Source of the DNA: Stagonosporopsis chrysanthemi
Taxonomy: Eukaryota > Ascomycota > Dothideomycetes > Pleosporales > Didymellaceae
Length of the DNA: 35,461 nt
Direction of reading: 5' to 3'
NCBI GenBank assembly: GCA_022560025.1
Contig: JAFISE010000253.1
Coordinates: forward strand, 1-35,461
Position 1 is the stretch's first letter, and every line of letters begins with the position of its first letter. The notes under the pieces were generated by a model. That model saw nothing but the letters and a program-made list of their open reading frames with translations. It was not told the DNA's origin and did no database searches. Made by a program: the position numbers and the translations under genes. Shown piece by piece: positions 31,181 through 35,461 of the stretch.

Positions 31181-32837
31181 CACTGCCTCAAAAACGTAAT
31201 CCCCCCCTCCTTCACACTGTCATCAACCCCACAAACCTCCCCCCAACCCCCCGCCTCCTTCCCCCTCCTCCAATTCCGCTCCGCAAACACGCCCAACGGA
31301 CAGCTTTTCCCGGGCCCAGAATGGCAGTCCGGAAGCGCGGTGATGCCGTCGTTGATGTTGATTCTGACGAATTTGGCTGCATGTTCTAGTTCCTCTGGAG
31401 GGTTATGCGGAGGGTCATGTGAAGAGTCATTCGACATCCTGCACGACAACAGCTCAAAGACGATGCGGGCGCCCATGGGCGAGATGTGGGACTTGCGCCA
31501 CTTGCGGGCGGGGGGGATGTGCGTGGTGGGGAGGTGCTGGAGGTTGGGATCGGAGCCAGGGTCGTGCAGAATGCCGAGCGCGGTGAGCATGGGAGCGATG
31601 TCGCCGTCGTGGACGCTGCGTGCGCCGTTAGTCTCGGTGGGGGGGCAACGCAACGTCGCTGCACAGGGAGAAGAGACAGGACTCACAAGCTGAAAAACAC
31701 CGGCCCCGCCGCCGCACCCCCCTCCAGCATCAGCCCCGTCGTGGCATCCATCCACAGCGCGCCCATGGCGGCCGCATACCGCTGCCCGGGCCCCGCGCGG
31801 TAGTAGTGGCGCAAATCGCACGCGTACTCGTAGGCCAGGAACTCGTTGCGCGTGAAGACACCGCACCACTCGCTCTTGCCGCGCACCGTCGTCTCGAAGC
31901 CGCACATCTCTTGCATGGCGAAGACGTCGTCGGTCGAGAAGGCGATGCCGGTTTGGGCGGCCAGGCGCGCGGCGATGGCGGGGAGATAGGTGGCGCGGAA
32001 CTCGGCCGAGAGGCGGTAGCCTTTTGCTTTGCCGTTGACGGGGTCGCGCAGGCTGGCGAGACAGGTACGCCCCGGGGTGAGGGTGTTGGCGCCGCGCGAG
32101 GGCGACTCGGAGATGACGTGCAGGCGGGTGGGCGTGTCGAGGCCGAAGAAGCCGAGGGCGAAGTGGCGCGCGGTTTCGATGACGCGCGGGGAGCCGCTGG
32201 CCCAGAGGGAGGTTGCGTTGGAGGCGATGGCGCGGGAGAGTAGGTGCTGGTACCGGGTGCGCAGGCGCACGCCTGTGGTGAAGGAGCCGAGGCGCCCGCT
32301 GAAGGGGCCGGTGGAGGTGAGCTGCTCGAGCTGCGCGTCGTCGGTCCAGAAGAGGGTCCAGGTGTTGAAGAAGGCGAGGGTGCCGGTGAATGTGACGCCG
32401 CTGTTCTTCATCTTATCGACGACAGCGCGCTGGCTCCTGGCGGCGGCTTTGGTCGGGTAGCGCTCGGCGTGGCGAGCCATCATGTGGATCTGCTCGACTT
32501 CGCAGCCGTCGGGCACAGCGAGGCCGGTGTCGACCACATCGATGAGCTTCTCCACCCAGGGCCCGTTGCCGCCCAGGTGGTAGAGGATGTTCCAGTCCTT
32601 GGTTGTGGTGCCTGCGCCCTGGCTGGGCGAGGAGATGCTGCCGTCGTTGCGCTGTGGATGCCGCCAGCTGCGCCAACTGGAATGGTGAGGTTTGCCTGCG
32701 CATTCATACTCGAAGTAGCCTGTGTGGGTTTGCGCATCGGGCGCGCATGTAGGAGAGCATTGTGAGAAGTAGCCCCAGTAGAGCGAGAGCAGGGTTGCGA
32801 TGACGCCGAACAAAACAAGCGTGCGAGTGCTCATCAC
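31180..32837 (-). CDS. Membrane-anchored histidine acid phosphatase (branch 2)
   Basis: Two exons, 32837-31687 and 31615-31180 (intron of 71 nt), give 528 aa. Branch-2 histidine phosphatases (acid phosphatases, phytases, inositol polyphosphate phosphatases) hydrolyse phosphomonoesters through a phosphohistidine. The catalytic box at 122-128 is R-H-A-E-R-Y-P in MMARHAERYPT, with His123 as nucleophile and Ala in place of the common Gly. The acid His386-Asp387 (FVHDGDI) is rebuilt exactly across the splice junction. Residues ~5-24 form one hydrophobic segment (TLVLFGVIATLLSLYWGYF), a signal peptide or signal anchor facing the lumen or outside. Many cysteines suit a secreted fold. The C-terminal exon is rich in family features (VRININDGITALPDC). 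Divergent from the FMN dehydrogenase across 489 bp. Confidence 0.9.
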
Positions 32838-33326
32838 TGTCGATGCGTGTAGTTTTACGATATTTGCTGCTGTTGAAGGGAGTGGCTAGTGAAAATGGAC
32901 ATGGTTGACAGACATTGACTGCGAAATGAGAAGGCGGTGAAGGCTGCCATTTTCTCTGCATTTGTTTTGTCGCGCTCAACTCTCCTCTACTTCTGCGCAC
33001 TCCATTTGGGACGTATACTGCTAAGAGGCTTCACGATACATAGTTTATGTTTGAAGTCAGGGTCTCGAACGAAACGTGGTTGTCCAGGGCTCGCGTATTG
33101 CAAGCGGAATGACGTTCCGAGCGATTGAGCCTCGGCTTGTCTCCACCTCCGCCTTGATCGACGTCGAGCCATCACAACGCGGACAACACTCGACCAGTGT
33201 GGACCACGACCGACGCTCATATACACCGGCTGCCTGCAGAAGAGATATTACAAGTGGTCAACAAACGTGGGCAGCCATAAAGCAGGTCACGATCAGCACA
33301 CCCAACAGCTGCCAACATCAATCAAC
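32838..33326. other. Divergent promoter region
   Basis: 489 bp between the start codons of the acid phosphatase (minus) and the FMN-dependent dehydrogenase (plus). It presumably contains both promoters. I see no gene and no striking motif. Confidence 0.5.
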
Positions 33327-34716
33327 ATGGCCGACAAGTCCAGCGTCACTGCGGCGCAACACTACGAGCCCGACCCGGAGTCGTACGTGCAATTCCAGCG
33401 CGAGATCTACGCAGCTCTCCGCAGGCCAAAGTACTCGACCAAGCCGCAGGAATGGGAGAAGGCAGCGCGCGAGGCGATCCCGCTGCCTAACTTTCTGTAC
33501 GTGTTCGGGGCGGCAAGCAGCGAGAGCACACACGCAGCCAACCGGTCGGCGTTTGAGCGGTACCGGCTGCGGCCCAGCATGCTCGTGCAGGCGACGCGGC
33601 GCGACATGTCGACGTCGCTGTTCGGCAAGACGTACAAGAGCCCGCTGCTGATTGCGCCGATCGGGGTGCAGGAGATTGTGCACGCCGAGGCCGAGGAAGC
33701 GACTGCGCGCGCGGCGCGGGCAGCACAGGTGCCCATGATCCTGTCGACGGCGGCGACGCGCAGCATCGAACAGGTGGCCAAGGCCAACGGCGACGGCGAG
33801 CGGTGGTTCCAGCTGTACTGGCCCAAGCCGCAGGCCGAGGCGTTTACGGCGTCGCTGCTGAAGCGTGCAAGGGACAATGGGTTCTCGGTGCTGGTGGTGA
33901 CGCTCGACACGTTCCAGATCGGGTGGCGGCCCAACGACCTCGACGAGGCGTACTTGCCGTTCATCTGGGGCCAGGGGTGCCAGGTGGGGTTCTCGGACCC
34001 GGTGTTCCAGCGGCTGTGGGCGAAACAGCAGGCCGAGGACACGCGGTCTGGGGGGCAGAAGCTGGCGGAGCTGTGGCAGGTGGTGCGGCGGCCGGGGAGT
34101 GTGTATGGCGCGGCGAGGGTGCTGGGCTATGCGAGTGTGATTCCCAAGGCGCTGTTCTTCACCAGCCTGGTGGCGTCGGGGAACTACAGGGAGTGGAGTG
34201 ACTTGCAGACGCTGCGGCGGATGTGGAGCGGGCCGATTGTGCTGAAGGTGGGTGCAGGTGGAATTGATTCATGGACTACATACGAACTATACTGACACGA
34301 ATCAGGGCATCCAGACGGTGGAGGACGCGCACCGCGCCATCGCGCACGGCATGGACGGCATCATCGTGTCCAACCACGGCGGGCGGCAGCTGGACGGCGC
34401 GATTGCGTCGCTCGACGCGCTGGCTGAGATTGGGGCCGATGAGCAGGTGAAGGCGTCCGGGCTGACGGTGCTGTTCGACAGCGGCATCCGGACGGGGTCC
34501 GACGTGCTGAAGGCGGTCGCGCTGGGGGCCAAGGCGGTGCTCGTAGGCAGGCCGTATGTGTACGGGCTGGCGATGGGCGGGGAGCAGGGCGTGCGGCACG
34601 TGCTGAGCTGCTTGCTCGCCGACACGGACTCCAGCCTTGCCAATCTCGGGCGGCGGAGTCTCGGCGAGATGAGCAGGAACGACGTGCGGATTGTGCAAGG
34701 CGTCGCAAGGCTGTAG
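33327..34716 (+). CDS. FMN-dependent alpha-hydroxy-acid dehydrogenase/oxidase
   Basis: Two exons, 33327-34247 and 34306-34716 (intron of 58 nt), give 443 aa. The family (lactate oxidase/monooxygenase, glycolate oxidase, cytochrome b2 core) oxidises 2-hydroxy acids to 2-oxo acids on a TIM barrel with FMN. Seen: SPLLIAPIGVQEIVHAEAE, ILSTAATRSIEQVA, FQLYWPK, VLVVTLDTFQIGWR, Lys307 just before the intron (GPIVLK). SNHGGRQLDG follows, with the catalytic His331 and Arg334, then FDSGIRTGSDVLKAVALGAKAVLVGRPYVYG (in two overlapping FMN-phosphate motifs). No cytochrome b5 domain precedes it and no peroxisomal SKL end is present, so a cytosolic lactate-2-monooxygenase-like enzyme fits best. The Met at 33327 was preferred to 33267 because the family region follows directly. 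Confidence 0.92.
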
Positions 34717-35125
34717 TTAGCGGTGCAGTATCTAGGGGGGTCGGACCGAAGGAGATTGAGTGCATTGTACAATAACCGTCCTGCGTACGAAGGCCCTCGA
34801 CGTGCCATGCCCCACACAGGCCCGCACAGACGCGGTTCAGGACTTAAAGTGCCGGCTAGCGCTCCCCGCGGGACGAGCGTCGACCTCAGCGACCTCCGAC
34901 CTCAGCGCGACGGCTGGCGAGCAGCACCGCAGCCCCCGAGCCCAACGCCCACGCCCACGACGAGCCACTCCCACTGCGTGCCCCGATCCCGCTCCGCCCC
35001 GATCGCCGCCGTCAGCAGTCGCGCGCACGCCCAATGTCTGGCAGCACAGCGGCTGCCCCTCTGCTTGCGCGGCCGACCCACGCCCGCCGTCACACCACCC
35101 GGCGCGCCGCCTGAAACCACACGCC
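34717..35125. other. GC-rich region without an assigned gene
   Basis: Very GC-rich DNA in which long frames are open on both strands simply because stops are rare. None has a recognisable domain. It lies between the dehydrogenase stop and the partial ORF at the window edge and may be that gene's promoter or 5' region. Confidence 0.45.
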
Positions 35126-35461
35126 ATGCCGCCCGGCGCGCGTAGAGAGAAGACGCGCAGCGCCCAGGTGGTGGTGCCGCTGCGGCGAGAGTCGGTGCAG
35201 GCGGGCGCGGGTGCAGGTGCAGGTGCAGGTGCAGGTGCAGGCGCAGGCGCAGGCACAGGCACAGGCACAGGCACAAGCACCCCAGCGCGCCCAGGGCTCA
35301 AGTCGCGCGCGCACTCGGCGCCCATGTCGCCCGCCCACGACGCCGACGCTGACGCCAACGCTGACGAGGCTATCAATATCAAGTCAACGTCTGGAGGAGT
35401 TCATGCCGTTGAGTCTGGATGTCCGGACTCTAGCCATGAACGTGAGGGTCTAACGGTGACA
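35126..35461 (+). CDS. Partial ORF with Ala/Gly-Thr/Gly repeat, runs off the window
   Basis: From ATG 35126 the frame is open for 112 codons to the last base, with no stop. It reads a basic N-terminus (MPPGARREKTRSAQVVVPLR), then about 11 dipeptide repeats (AG then TG), a PGLKSRAHSAPMSPAHD stretch and an acidic Asp/Ala-rich part. RAHSAPMSP looks like a phospho-regulated linker of a cytosolic or nuclear protein. No domain is visible in the part present. The change from GC-rich to normal composition near 35360 while the frame stays open supports it modestly. The minus strand is also open here, so the strand is not certain. Confidence 0.4.
   Translation, partial: MPPGARREKTRSAQVVVPLRRESVQAGAGAGAGAGAGAGAGAGTGTGTGTSTPARPGLKSRAHSAPMSPAHDADADANADEAINIKSTSGGVHAVESGCPDSSHEREGLTVT
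35209..35277. repeat. Hexanucleotide tandem repeat (GCAGGY)n / (ACAGGC)n
   Basis: About 11 units of six bases: GCAGGT, then GCAGGC, then ACAGGC. The period is a multiple of three, so length changes would keep the frame. On the plus strand it encodes Ala-Gly then Thr-Gly; on the minus strand it encodes Pro-Ala or Pro-Val. Confidence 0.9.

Noticed and set aside
31806..32765. Long plus-strand frames across the acid phosphatase gene
   Set aside because: Antisense shadows of a GC-rich coding exon whose minus-strand product has clear catalytic motifs.
34837..35382. 181-codon minus-strand frame with a Pro-Ala/Pro-Val run
   Set aside because: Open mainly because of high GC and the hexanucleotide repeat; the plus frame at 35126 reads more like a protein. 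Kept as an alternative only.
1..35461. tRNA, rRNA or CRISPR arrays
   Set aside because: No cloverleaf with conserved TTC-loop sequence, no rRNA segment and no regularly spaced identical repeats were seen; CRISPR is not expected in a fungal genome.

Overview
The window is nuclear DNA of a filamentous ascomycete (Pezizomycotina). The evidence is the short GT-AG introns (42-71 nt) with GTAAGT-like donors, the fungal-type gene families, and long AT-rich tracts carrying the signature of repeat-induced point mutation (RIP). I cannot name a species; a dothideomycete-like genome with AT-rich blocks is a guess.

Layout. Bases ~115-5990 are a RIP-destroyed Tad-like LINE on the minus strand. Its endonuclease and reverse transcriptase can still be read through the stops. 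Next come ordinary genes: a GNAT acetyltransferase (minus, with a GC-AG intron), an APC-family amino-acid/GABA/choline permease (plus) and a secreted GH62 arabinofuranosidase (minus). A 2.3-kb stretch without a recognisable gene follows.

Bases 13507-28176 hold eight genes that look like a specialised-metabolism cluster. In order they are a MenA-like UbiA prenyltransferase, an SDR, a secreted berberine-bridge-type FAD oxidase, a second UbiA-superfamily protein of the group that contains fungal UbiA-type terpene cyclases, a second SDR and a Pth11/rhodopsin-like seven-helix protein (all minus), then a second berberine-bridge-type oxidase and a cytochrome P450 (both plus). There is no polyketide synthase, NRPS, soluble terpene synthase, transcription factor or dedicated transporter. 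The only plausible skeleton-forming enzymes are the two integral-membrane UbiA proteins. My working model is that one UbiA cyclises or transfers a prenyl diphosphate, and the P450, the two flavin oxidases and the two SDRs tailor the product. This is the best candidate here for an undescribed system.

Bases 28.2-31.1 kb are a patchwork of RIP-like AT-rich DNA. It surrounds two small intact genes: a four-helix membrane protein and a 166-aa papain/LRAT-like candidate ending in a CAAX box. Beyond it are a membrane-anchored histidine acid phosphatase (minus), an FMN-dependent alpha-hydroxy-acid dehydrogenase (plus), and the 5' end of a low-complexity ORF that runs off the window. Exon coordinates were derived by reading splice sites and reading frame by eye. 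No database search was run.
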